Shown here in pieces: positions 36,940-45,862 of a DNA stretch of 64,000 bases (positions within the stretch are counted from its first letter, which is position 1; each line of letters starts with the position of its first letter). Source of the DNA: Glandiceps talaboti (Eukaryota; Hemichordata; Enteropneusta; Spengelidae); contig NC_135553.1 in assembly GCF_964340395.1 (NCBI RefSeq), positions 12,007,501 to 12,071,500 on the forward strand, read 5' to 3'. The notes beneath the pieces are model-generated. The model saw only the letters and a program-made list of their open reading frames with translations, searched no databases and had not been told where the DNA came from. The position numbers and the translations under genes are program-made.

Positions 36940-37821
36940 ATGGCGTCCTCTGTAACCACATGGGATGGAAGTGACAACACAAAAGTCGAGAGTCATATCA
37001 ACCAAGTCAAATCATTTTTCATTGCTAAAGATATCGAAGAGGACGCAAAGAAGGTAGCCTTTCTCCATTTATCTCTGAAGGGACCAGCTAAAGATTATTT
37101 TAATGATCTACAGTCAGCCCAAATTGACACTTTTGAGCATGCTTGCAAGGCCTTGACAGACCGTTTCAAAAAATCCAAAACACCACTTCAGTATCAACGT
37201 GAGCTGGCAGAACGCAAACAGAGAATGGGAGAAACAGTCCATGAGCTGAAATTTGCCATTGTTACACTAGTATCACGTGCCTACCCAAGTGTCACAGATT
37301 CTGCTGCTGTTCAGGCATTAGCTGTAGCACATTTCCGTACAGCCTTACATGTTGATATTGGTACTAAGTTAGGCTGGGTCACAAGTGAAGAGGCAACTTT
37401 AGAGGATCTAGCAAAGAAAGCTGCTCAGATAGAGAAGGACGTCACAGTCAGAGTTCTCACAACAGTTGACGATGACAACAACAATGAGGTGAAAGGTAAT
37501 TCTGCTATCCATGAAGTTACAAAAAAGTTAGAAGAACTGACAAAGGGACAACAACAGTTAGCCAGCACAGTTGCAACCATTCAAACTGAAGTATCTGGCA
37601 GAGCCACAGGTCGTGGTCGGGGAAGAGGTGAAGTAAGATCATGTTTTATCTGCAATCGACGAGGTCACATTGCCCGCAACTGTACACGTGGTACCAACCG
37701 ACAACCCAGATTTTCAGGCAATGAATTTCGAGGGCAGTGCTACCGTTGTCAACAGTTAGGCCACCGTGCAGCCGAGTGTACAGCACGGAGTCCTGTTTCT
37801 ACCTTACAGGGAAACTTCTAG
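36940..37821 (+). CDS. gag: Retrotransposon Gag
   Basis: 293 residues from an ATG in AAGATGGCG context. The N-terminal two thirds are a Gag capsid-like helical region (WDGSDNTKVESHINQVKSFF). A Gly/Arg-rich stretch follows (ATGRGRGRGE), then two CCHC zinc knuckles, CFICNRRGHIARNC and CYRCQQLGHRAAEC. It packages the element's RNA. The last codons contain the slip heptamer GGGAAAC in the right frame, immediately before TTC TAG. Confidence 0.93.
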   Translation: MASSVTTWDGSDNTKVESHINQVKSFFIAKDIEEDAKKVAFLHLSLKGPAKDYFNDLQSAQIDTFEHACKALTDRFKKSKTPLQYQRELAERKQRMGETVHELKFAIVTLVSRAYPSVTDSAAVQALAVAHFRTALHVDIGTKLGWVTSEEATLEDLAKKAAQIEKDVTVRVLTTVDDDNNNEVKGNSAIHEVTKKLEELTKGQQQLASTVATIQTEVSGRATGRGRGRGEVRSCFICNRRGHIARNCTRGTNRQPRFSGNEFRGQCYRCQQLGHRAAECTARSPVSTLQGNF

Positions 37822-37869
37822 TGGCTGGGGGAGATGGTCAGTCTTCTCCAACAAAGCCTACTCTGACCA
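37809..37869 (+). promoter_or_regulatory. Programmed -1 frameshift signal between gag and pol
   Basis: G GGA AAC (37,809-37,815) lies in the Gag frame as X XXY YYZ. After a 10-nt spacer comes a 9-bp stem (37,826-37,834 with 37,842-37,850, two G-U pairs). Its 7-nt loop TGGTCAG pairs perfectly with CTGACCA at 37,863-37,869, an H-type pseudoknot geometry. The pol frame is exactly -1 to gag. Confidence 0.8.
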
Positions 37870-40274
37870 AACCTATTGTATCTGTTGCTGGACTGGGGGA
37901 ACCACTGCCTAATGGTATTGAAATAGAAGGACAAATTGGGGGAAAGAAGTGTACCTGGTTACTTGATACAGGGGCACAAATCAGTGTAGTTGTTGAGTCC
38001 TTGGTTGCGGGAGCAAAGGGAGTATTTGCACCTGCACTCTATGCACCACAGGGAGCTAATGGGTCAGAACTTGGAACAGTATGTGACATTATTACGGATT
38101 GTACCATTGGTAACCATACAATCCAGCAACATAGATTTACTGTTGTCAGGCATTCAACATACCCAGCAATAATTGGAATGGACCTTTTTCCATCATTGCC
38201 AGTACATCTGTCAATAGGAAAGGATGTCTACTATGATTCTACCTCACTGTCTACCAATAGAAATATGACCAGTAACAGGTCATCAAGTTTACGTCGTCAG
38301 GAAGTAGCTGCAAGTCCAACAGTATGTCGTATTCAGGCAGCAAAACCTGTCACAATTCATCCAAGAAGTATGTGTGTAGTCGAAGGTAAACTTGTTGACA
38401 ATATAAAAAGTGGGACTGCTGGAATAGTAGAGTCAACAGGTGAAGAGGGATCTGAACGTATGGGAATTGGATGTGGTCGCGTGGTTGATACAGTTCGCGA
38501 ACATGGAACAGTATTAATGCATATGACAAATCCGTCGAACTCAACGTGCAAAATTGCTGCTGGCTCTGTTATAGGCATGTTTACTACAGGGACACAGGAC
38601 TTGCAAACCAAGCAAATTGGGACAATGACAACGAAAACAAAGGCTGGTGACTTTACTCAGAAGCGCAAAGAATCAGCAAGTGATGAAATGGCCCGTGCCT
38701 TTGCAAATGAAGCTGACGTTGCTCAAAGTGAGAGACATCGATTGTATAAGGTGATTCATTCATATGCTGATGTATTTTCATTACATGGAGAAATGGGTCT
38801 GACAGATCAAATTCAGCATCATATCCCAACAGGTACAGCAGCACCAGTGTCACAGCAACCACGCCGGGTACCTTTCCATCGAATGGCAGAAGTAGAAGAG
38901 TTTGTGAATGATAGTCTACATGATGGGGTGATCAGACCAAGTAATAGTCCATGGTCAAGCCCGTTAGTACTTGTGAAGAAAACAGATGGCAGTACAAGAT
39001 TTTGTGTTGACTTTCGTAAACTCAATGACTTAACGATTGGAGACTCATTTCCAATTCCTAGGATTGATGACAGTTTAGCAGCACTTGCAGGAAGCCGCAT
39101 ATACACAACAGTTGACCTTTCTCGGGGATTTTGGCAGGTACCAGTGAAAGAATCAGACCGCCAAAAAACAGCGTTTACGTGTCACAAAGGCCTCTTTGAA
39201 TTTAATACTATGCCATTTGGTCTGAAGGGAGCTCCTGCTACTTTTCAACGGCTCATGACCTCACTTTTCAGTGACTTAAATTGGGAAATTGTACTCATTT
39301 ATTTAGATGATATACTGATATATTCCCATAGCTTTGATGAACACCTTGAGCATCTTAAAATTGTGTTTGAGAAACTTCGGGTAGCCGGCTTGAAGCTGAA
39401 CATCAAGAAGTGTAACTTTGCACAAAAACAAGTCAAATACTTGGGATACAGGGTCACAGAAGACGGTGTTTACCCAGATGCAGACAAAATAAGTGCAATT
39501 GCTCTCTATCCTCAGCCTGGAAATGTACAGGAGTTACGACGTTTCATAGGTATGGCTTCCTACTATCGAAGGTTTATAGAGAAGTTTTCAGACATTGTAC
39601 ATCCTTTGAATGAACTCACACATAAGGATTCGACTTACCAATGGAATGATGCTTGTCAGAATGCTTTTGAAACTCTCAAGACCAAGCTGACTACAGCTCC
39701 TGTGTTATCTCACCCATCCTTTCGAGAGGAATTTACTGTAGAAACAGATGCTAGTGACATTGGGCTTGGGGCAGTTCTTTGTCAAAATGGGCATGTCATT
39801 GAGTATGCATCCAGGACACTTAATCAAGCTGAGAAGAACTACTCGGCAACAGAGAAGGAATGTCTTGGGATTGTCTGGGCTTTGGACAAGTTTGGTATGT
39901 ACTTACAGGGACGGCACTTCACAGTGGTTACTGACCACAAACCACTCACCTACTTGCTAGAACTCAAAGAACCAAGGGGCAAATTAGCAAGGTGGCGTAT
40001 TGCATTAGAGAACTTTGATTTCACAATATCACATCGCCCTGGCAAACACATGGTAGTGCCAGATGCACTGTCACGAGCTCCACAAGTACATGCAGTGACA
40101 CTTACAGGTTTGTGGTCTAAACAGGAACTGGCTGGTCTGCAGCAAAGGGACCAAGATATTCAAATTATGTACAAGTGGGTGACATCACATCGCAAACCTG
40201 CGAGCATTCCGGGACACGTTAACAGCTTCCTAAAAAAGATGGAAACCGGCTACAAATACAAGATGGACTACTAG
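37815..40274 (+). CDS. pol: Retrotransposon Pol: protease, reverse transcriptase, RNase H
   Basis: The coding frame is open from 37,737; by frameshifting it would be entered at 37,815. Protease has LLDTGAQISVV with the catalytic DTG. Reverse transcriptase has YLDDILIYS with the catalytic Asp pair. RNase H follows with TDASDIGLGAVL and TDHKPLTYLL. The frame ends at TAG 40,272-40,274, just after RNase H and before integrase, where Ty3/gypsy pol would normally continue. The integrase is intact in another frame, so this is either a second frameshift site or a one-base mutation. Confidence 0.93.
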   Translation, partial: LLVAGGDGQSSPTKPTLTKPIVSVAGLGEPLPNGIEIEGQIGGKKCTWLLDTGAQISVVVESLVAGAKGVFAPALYAPQGANGSELGTVCDIITDCTIGNHTIQQHRFTVVRHSTYPAIIGMDLFPSLPVHLSIGKDVYYDSTSLSTNRNMTSNRSSSLRRQEVAASPTVCRIQAAKPVTIHPRSMCVVEGKLVDNIKSGTAGIVESTGEEGSERMGIGCGRVVDTVREHGTVLMHMTNPSNSTCKIAAGSVIGMFTTGTQDLQTKQIGTMTTKTKAGDFTQKRKESASDEMARAFANEADVAQSERHRLYKVIHSYADVFSLHGEMGLTDQIQHHIPTGTAAPVSQQPRRVPFHRMAEVEEFVNDSLHDGVIRPSNSPWSSPLVLVKKTDGSTRFCVDFRKLNDLTIGDSFPIPRIDDSLAALAGSRIYTTVDLSRGFWQVPVKESDRQKTAFTCHKGLFEFNTMPFGLKGAPATFQRLMTSLFSDLNWEIVLIYLDDILIYSHSFDEHLEHLKIVFEKLRVAGLKLNIKKCNFAQKQVKYLGYRVTEDGVYPDADKISAIALYPQPGNVQELRRFIGMASYYRRFIEKFSDIVHPLNELTHKDSTYQWNDACQNAFETLKTKLTTAPVLSHPSFREEFTVETDASDIGLGAVLCQNGHVIEYASRTLNQAEKNYSATEKECLGIVWALDKFGMYLQGRHFTVVTDHKPLTYLLELKEPRGKLARWRIALENFDFTISHRPGKHMVVPDALSRAPQVHAVTLTGLWSKQELAGLQQRDQDIQIMYKWVTSHRKPASIPGHVNSFLKKMETGYKYKMDY

Positions 40275-41659
40275 TGCTTACAGGTGATATAGATGGCCAG
40301 CCATTTCAGCAACCTGTCATTCCTCGCAAGTCAGCTGAGCGGGTTTTGTGTGCACTGCATGATGACTTGGGACACTTTGGGCCCGCAAAAACAAGAGTTG
40401 CTGTCAGATCACGATTCTTTTGGTTTAACTGGAAGAAAGATGTGCAATCCTGGTGCCGCTCATGTGAAGTCTGCCTGAAAAGGAAAACCCCAACAGTACC
40501 AGATCATCCACCTATTGGTGAATTGCCAGTACCAAATGAGCCACTGAAGTGGTGGCACATGGACTTTGCAGGACCCTTGCCAAAGACTGCTAGAGGAAAT
40601 CGATATATTTTCTCTCTGACTGATCCCCTGAGTAAATGGGTGGAAGCATTTGCAGTACCTGATGAGACAGCCTTGACCACAGCTGGAATTGTGTATGATG
40701 AAATTGTGTGTCGCTATGGGGTACCAGAAGGATTACACTCTGATCAGGGTCGTAACTTTGAAGCTCAAATTATGCAGGAATTATCACACCGTTTGGGCAT
40801 CCAGCGTTCTCGTACTTCACCATATAACCCACGTTGTAATGGACAAGTTGAACGTATGAATAAGACTATGGCTGAACGCTTAGCAATGTTAATTAATGCA
40901 GAAGACCAAACAGACTGGGATGACAAGTTGCCTACAGCCCTGTTCACTATTCGCTCTATGCAGAATGCCACAACTCAAGAATCTCCATTCAAAGTCTTGT
41001 TTGGCTGCGAAGCTAGAAATAAGATTGACTTTCTATCTATGAGGGAGGCAACACGCAAAGGGGGGAGAGGTGTGGAGCAGTTTACAATCAGACTTGACAA
41101 TCTTAGAAAAGTTCATGAAACAGTAAGAAATAAGATAATGAGAGAACATGAAATGCGCCAACGCAGACAACAAGCAAAAACTCGGTTTACCCCACTGACA
41201 GAGGGAGACAGAGTTTGGGTGTTTCATCCCCGTCGTCAACGTGGTAGTTCTAGAAAATTGACGGCAGAACGTTGGAGAGGCCCATATGTTATCAGTGAGA
41301 GGATTGGAGAGACCACTTACAAGTTACAACCCATAGGTGGTCATGGAAGGAGCAAGATTGTGAATCACAGGCGTTTAAAGAGACATTGGGAAAGACCAGC
41401 ACATCTGTCTGTGTGTTATACTAGCAGCGAGTCTGAGGAGGAAGTCCAACTTGTAGATAGGGGACCAGTAGATCATGTGCCTCCCTTTGATTCCGAGGAT
41501 GATGAACTCAATATGGACAACCCTGTTAATGTGGACAATGATTTAGGACAGAGAGCTGTACGACGGTCAGAGCGAACACGGACTGTTCCAAGTTGGCATA
41601 ATGACTATGACATGATTGATGACGACACTGAAAATGACACCTCCGAAAGTGAGAATTAG
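40223..41659 (+). CDS. Retrotransposon integrase, in a separate frame
   Basis: The frame is open from 40,223 and has no ATG near its head, so it is probably made only as a fusion. An HHCC zinc-binding region (HDDLGHF ... CRSCEVC) is followed by the catalytic DDE: Asp in MDFAGPL, Asp in LHSDQGRNF, Glu in GQVERMNK. The C-terminal half includes RWRGPYVISERIGETTYKLQ (a GPY/F-type module) and an acidic tail. It inserts the element's DNA copy. The frame is -1 relative to the preceding pol frame. Confidence 0.92.
   Translation, partial: QLPKKDGNRLQIQDGLLVLTGDIDGQPFQQPVIPRKSAERVLCALHDDLGHFGPAKTRVAVRSRFFWFNWKKDVQSWCRSCEVCLKRKTPTVPDHPPIGELPVPNEPLKWWHMDFAGPLPKTARGNRYIFSLTDPLSKWVEAFAVPDETALTTAGIVYDEIVCRYGVPEGLHSDQGRNFEAQIMQELSHRLGIQRSRTSPYNPRCNGQVERMNKTMAERLAMLINAEDQTDWDDKLPTALFTIRSMQNATTQESPFKVLFGCEARNKIDFLSMREATRKGGRGVEQFTIRLDNLRKVHETVRNKIMREHEMRQRRQQAKTRFTPLTEGDRVWVFHPRRQRGSSRKLTAERWRGPYVISERIGETTYKLQPIGGHGRSKIVNHRRLKRHWERPAHLSVCYTSSESEEEVQLVDRGPVDHVPPFDSEDDELNMDNPVNVDNDLGQRAVRRSERTRTVPSWHNDYDMIDDDTENDTSESEN
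40232..40238 (+). promoter_or_regulatory. Possible second -1 slip site A AAA AAG
   Basis: This canonical heptamer is in the pol reading frame. It lies inside the 49-nt window (40,223-40,271) where both frames are open, and the needed shift is -1. Loss of one A from a longer A-run would look the same. No convincing downstream pseudoknot was found. Confidence 0.4.
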
Positions 41660-41870
41660 TCAACTTATATGGACTGTTGATGGACTGTAATATGGACTGT
41701 TATATTTGTGAATTAATGGACTGTCACAGTACTGAGCTTTGTTTTGTCACATTAGTGAGCTTTGTTCTTTGACATTGTATTGACTTAATTATATGTATGT
41801 TACAAGTCTGTAATGTACCATTCTACAAGTTGTTGCAAGGACTGAACTGTCAAGTAACTTTTGAGATTCT

Positions 41871-41882
41871 GGAGGGGAGGAG
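41871..41882 (+). promoter_or_regulatory. Polypurine tract
   Basis: GGAGGGGAGGAG directly abuts the 3' LTR, as required for plus-strand priming. Confidence 0.9.
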
Positions 41883-42085
41883 TGATAGAGTGTATTATTG
41901 ACCTTTGACCAGTTAGATAACATTTCTGTCTTATGTGGATGGGGGCGCTGTGCAAGACGGACTGTTTGAGTGTTTGACATGTGTAAGGTGTGAGTGTGGG
42001 CTTTTGTCCAGTACGTGAATAAAGACAATACAGATTTGTAAGCGATACCCTGGGACTGTGTTGACTGGATTATTGATCTCTAACA
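41883..42085 (+). repeat. 3' LTR
   Basis: 203 bp, apparently identical to 36,631-36,833, and followed by the CTAA target duplication. Confidence 0.95.
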
Positions 42086-43021
42086 CTAAGTTAGTAACTT
42101 CTGTGTGCCATAATATAATGTAACTACTTCTGCATAAACTTAAAAACTTCTGTACAATGCACATTAAGTTCAGCAGTTAGAGAAAATCCTACTACTATGT
42201 CGAGTATTTAAGGAGAGACATATCAATTCATATCACAGCATTGTTAAAAAATGCTGGTTATGTCTATTTAAGTCACTTGGTGAACAACACTACTTAACAT
42301 AACTTGAAGCCTTTTAATAGGTTCACTCTGCTTGGTTGCTTATATTGTTAATGATTATAATGAGAAAGTATCCTACCAATCAGCAAAACCCTCTTATAAT
42401 AATAGCCTTGTAAACATCAACCTTCTAAACTTTCAATATTTGGATGATTCATATATTTTGATGTGATTATTGGTAAATGTTTTCTTTTGTACTAGTTGTA
42501 TGAAAATCTTTATCTTAGAGAGAAGTGCCTATTGTACACTCATTGTGAATTAGTCCACAGACTTGGTTGTCTGACTGTAATGTCATTCACCGATATATCA
42601 AGCCAGGTAATCAAGTTTCTAAGCTGTCTATGGTTTGAATGATACATGTACCAGCAATCAATCAGGAGGTAAGTGCTAAGAAAATGGAACAAATGTTGGG
42701 TCAAAAGGTAACTCCTTGATGAAAACATAAATGTCCTTAGCTTATATTAGTATTGAATATAATTATAGCAAAGGTTTCAATGATGTAACAGAATGAAATA
42801 GGAATGTTATTCCACAAAACCTGATGATTGTATAATTTGCCTTATTCTTACCACTGATGTTCCCCATCTTGTTAAATTTAATTTACTATCGGTACTCACC
42901 TTACCGCTATGATTCCCTTCGACTATCATTATCCATGTAATTAAAGTGCTGTACTGTACATGCAATGTTGTGTACACACCAAGCTCAGGTTGATAACACC
43001 AAAGTGGCTATATTAACATAA

Positions 43022-43383
43022 TATGTGCCTCAGAAATAAACTGTTTAAATTTTTGCTGCTACTTTGTTCAAGAAAACTCCAGCCCATTCTCAGTAAAAAT
43101 CAAGAAAAAAAATCAGGGGTCACTGCACAATTCTTTGAAATAGAGGTCAAAATGTTATCAAAATTACGCCAATTTAGATTCAAATATGGCCGCTGAATCC
43201 AATATGGCCACCAAATGCTGTGTATAACTGATGAAAATACAAGATTGATGATTTCCTTGAAAACAAGACAGTGGACCCATAAATTTCTTTTATTGTTTCA
43301 AAAGGATCGGAAGCTACCTTTCATATAGCAATATATGGAGAGATTTTGAGTTCCAGTGAAATTTGTCCTTGAGGCACATTTTA
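43022..43383. mobile_element. MITE-like element, family B, full copy
   Basis: Terminal inverted repeats ATGTGCCTCA and TGAGGCACAT bound about 360 bp with no open frame. The same family occurs inverted at 12,773-13,222, next door at 43,394-43,736, and as fragments at 26,085 and 30,530. Confidence 0.75.
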
Positions 43384-43393
43384 CCTTAATATA

Positions 43394-43736
43394 ATATGTG
43401 CCAGAGAAATAAATGTCTGAAAGTTTGCTCTTACTTTGTTCTCAGTTTTAAAAAAAATCAGGGTTCAAAAGTCAGTGGTCAGCTTGTAAATTTTTTGAAA
43501 TAATGGTCAAAATAATATTAGCATCAAGCCATTTTGTAATCAAAAATGGCACCACTGAATTACTGAAAATATGTTAGTTAATTTCTGTGAAAACAACATT
43601 TTGAACCAAAAAATTGCTTGTGTTCTTTCAAAAGTGTCAAAAACAAACTTTTATATGACAAAGTCTTGGATGATTTACTAGTAAGCTGTTATGTTGATGT
43701 TCAACTTGAAGCAAATTGGGTCCCCATGGCACGTTC
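43394..43736. mobile_element. MITE-like element, family B, diverged neighbour copy
   Basis: Ends ATGTGCCAGAG and CCATGGCACGTT. The internal order matches the copy on its left (TGAAATAATGGTCAAAAT, TTCTGTGAAAAC, TTTCAAAAG). The two lie head to tail 10 bp apart. Confidence 0.65.
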
Positions 43737-43904
43737 TTCCTGAACGAGTCTCAAACAATATAAAGTCTAGCCTGGACTATTCATCTTCATTACAAATGCT
43801 TCCAATCTGTGATAGGTTCACCTAACTGCTTTTCCAGAATAAACTCCAATAACAGCTGATGACAAAAGTGTTGAAACATATTAGTACATGTATGTTCACA
43901 AGTT

Positions 43905-44255
43905 AACTTTAAAGCTGCATTAAAACGTTTTTGAAACTGTTTTGTAAGATACAATGACTTCCTCATAATATTATACACTGTGAACAGTGTTAAATCACCT
44001 ACTGGTAAATGTATTTGTACAGCTGTACACATAATATGGTACAATCAATCCAATAATGTTGATTTTGGGGTGCACACTCAAAAATCAGAACCCCCATGCA
44101 GTCAGAGTTTCAGTCTGCTTATGGATAACATTGGCCTGTAGTTAACATGTACAATGTCTAATTATTGGTATTTTAATGACAGTCAGTGAATATATTGTTG
44201 GTTGCCTGGTCAAAAAAATTATACCCCAGTTACAGTTAGTGCAGCTTTCAATTAC
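43905..44255. repeat. Diverged dispersed repeat, family C (copy 2)
   Basis: See 21,455-21,745. Confidence 0.6.
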
Positions 44256-45862
44256 CAGAAAACGAATCACATTAAACCTTTGGAACATTAAGTTTGGCAG
44301 ATTAAGGTAAAATTCTTCCAGCAGGTGAAATAGCACTAGAATTATTGAATTTTTGTAAAAATAATGCAATACCTGATATATATTATGTCTTTCAAATTGT
44401 GACCATGTTGATATATTTCTTAGTTTTTGTGATTGTATTTTTTTTTGCATTGATCAGGGATGTTTTATGTGTAGACATTGGTATACATAGTATTTTGCCA
44501 AACACTGTATTATAAGTAATAATTTCATGAATAAATATCAATGTTATTCAAAATTGATATGAAGGTGTTTTATTATAAATAAACTATTATAGTTCTCTGT
44601 GTACGGTTGTTTATGTATGTGTTGCTCCTATATAAATAAGTATAAGCGGCAACATAAACGCCATCAACGACAGTATCGTTCAGTCCTTTTGTTTAACGCC
44701 GGTATAAAGGGAAGAGGGTGGGTAAGGGGGTTACCCTGTACAATTTAAAGAAAGTTTTAAATTACAAACGAAGAAGATAATATTTCAATTTTTACACAAA
44801 ATCTAAAGTCCAGTTTATTTCCTCCCTAATTCGTAAATTGTGTTTTGTGAACATAAATGAATTACAAATGGAAAGTTGACAAATTGGAAGAGGCAAAAAG
44901 TTTGAACAGCTCATGAATGAATAGGTAAATCCACGGACGTATATAAAACAGAGACGTTTCGGTCAAGGTTGTACAATTATTGAAAAAAGTCTTTCAGAAC
45001 GCGCGCGTTCTTTGATTGGTGCAAAGTTCATGACCTCGAAAGCGAGGCTTCGGACTACCGATCGAACCCTGGAATATGTGGAATGCAAACAGACAGCAAT
45101 CTGGAATCGAACGTGCTCTCGTCTGCTTCTTTTTGTAATGTTCTGTACGTTCCATGCTTCCATACCCAAGGCCCGCGAAGTAGTGTGTCGATATTTTACA
45201 AAGATAGGTTTGAAATTTTCACTTCAGAGACCAATATATCTCAAAATTCCGTTCAGAAGTAGATGGATACTTTTGAAGCCGAACGGCGCGGGAAAGCTCT
45301 ACATTTCAAACTGGAGCTGTTAGCATAATGCTTCCTGTGCTGTGATGCTTGTAGTCCGTGAGTACATTGAAAATCATCATGATTTCCTTGAATAAAACAA
45401 AATCAATAGTGTTTTGTCGAAAGGTTACGAACCTTTAATCCAACCATTTCTTCTCCACTGTATAAGCCAGTACGCTACGACAACACCCGCCTGCCATGTA
45501 CATGTATTTTCTTACTGTTCTGATATAACAAATCACACGATAGGCCTAGAAAGAGAAGCTAGCTAGACTTTTATCATGACATACTTCCGGTTACATGTAA
45601 CCCCGCCCCCTCTCACCCGAACGCTAAAACTCTAAAACTAAAACTCTAAAACTCTGTATATTACCATACAGTGGACGCAATACAATACCAAATGACATCC
45701 AGCCGCTAATCACATAATTTTACATGCATGTACAGTGCATTTTGATGTAAACAAATTATCGAAGTATTATTGAGTATTGTAGAAGATGTAACGTGATATG
45801 CATTTAAAATATCAAGGAGTAGTTGGTAACACATAATTTAATATGTTTACTTATTGCAGAAA

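Larger units (their letters stand above)
36631..42085 (+). mobile_element. Ty3/gypsy LTR retrotransposon, young insertion
   Basis: The 5,455-bp element is flanked by the 4-bp duplication CTAA (36,627-36,630 and 42,086-42,089). Its 203-bp LTRs (TG...CA) look identical by eye, and each has an AATAAA. Internal order is gag, protease, reverse transcriptase, RNase H, integrase, which places it in Ty3/gypsy (Metaviridae). A purine tract GGAGGGGAGGAG (41,871-41,882) primes plus-strand synthesis just before the 3' LTR. The primer-binding site should start at TGGTGGCAGCGG (36,836). There is no envelope gene. It sits between genes and in neither flanking gene's exons. Confidence 0.97.
42090..45862. other. 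Gene-free region and upstream side of the receptor gene
   Basis: Contains two adjacent family B elements, a family C copy and unique AT-rich DNA. From about 44,980 to 45,650 the sequence is richer in CpG and holds an ETS-like ACTTCCGG (45,582) and an AAAACTCT tandem (45,618-45,655), a plausible promoter. TTATTGCAG directly before the receptor's first coding exon implies an upstream 5' UTR exon that I could not place. Confidence 0.5.

Noticed and set aside
36679-42164. Minus-strand open frames repeated at both LTRs (108 and 77 codons)
   Set aside because: They are antisense readings of the LTR and differ only in flanks.
45000-45130. Possible tRNA gene (GATCGAACCCTGGAAT resembling a B box)
   Set aside because: No A box at the right distance and no cloverleaf stems.
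44963-45323. Overlapping open frames of 68 and 103 codons on opposite strands
   Set aside because: No ATG at the head of the plus-strand frame, no domain; the higher GC there makes stops rarer and it is more likely promoter DNA.
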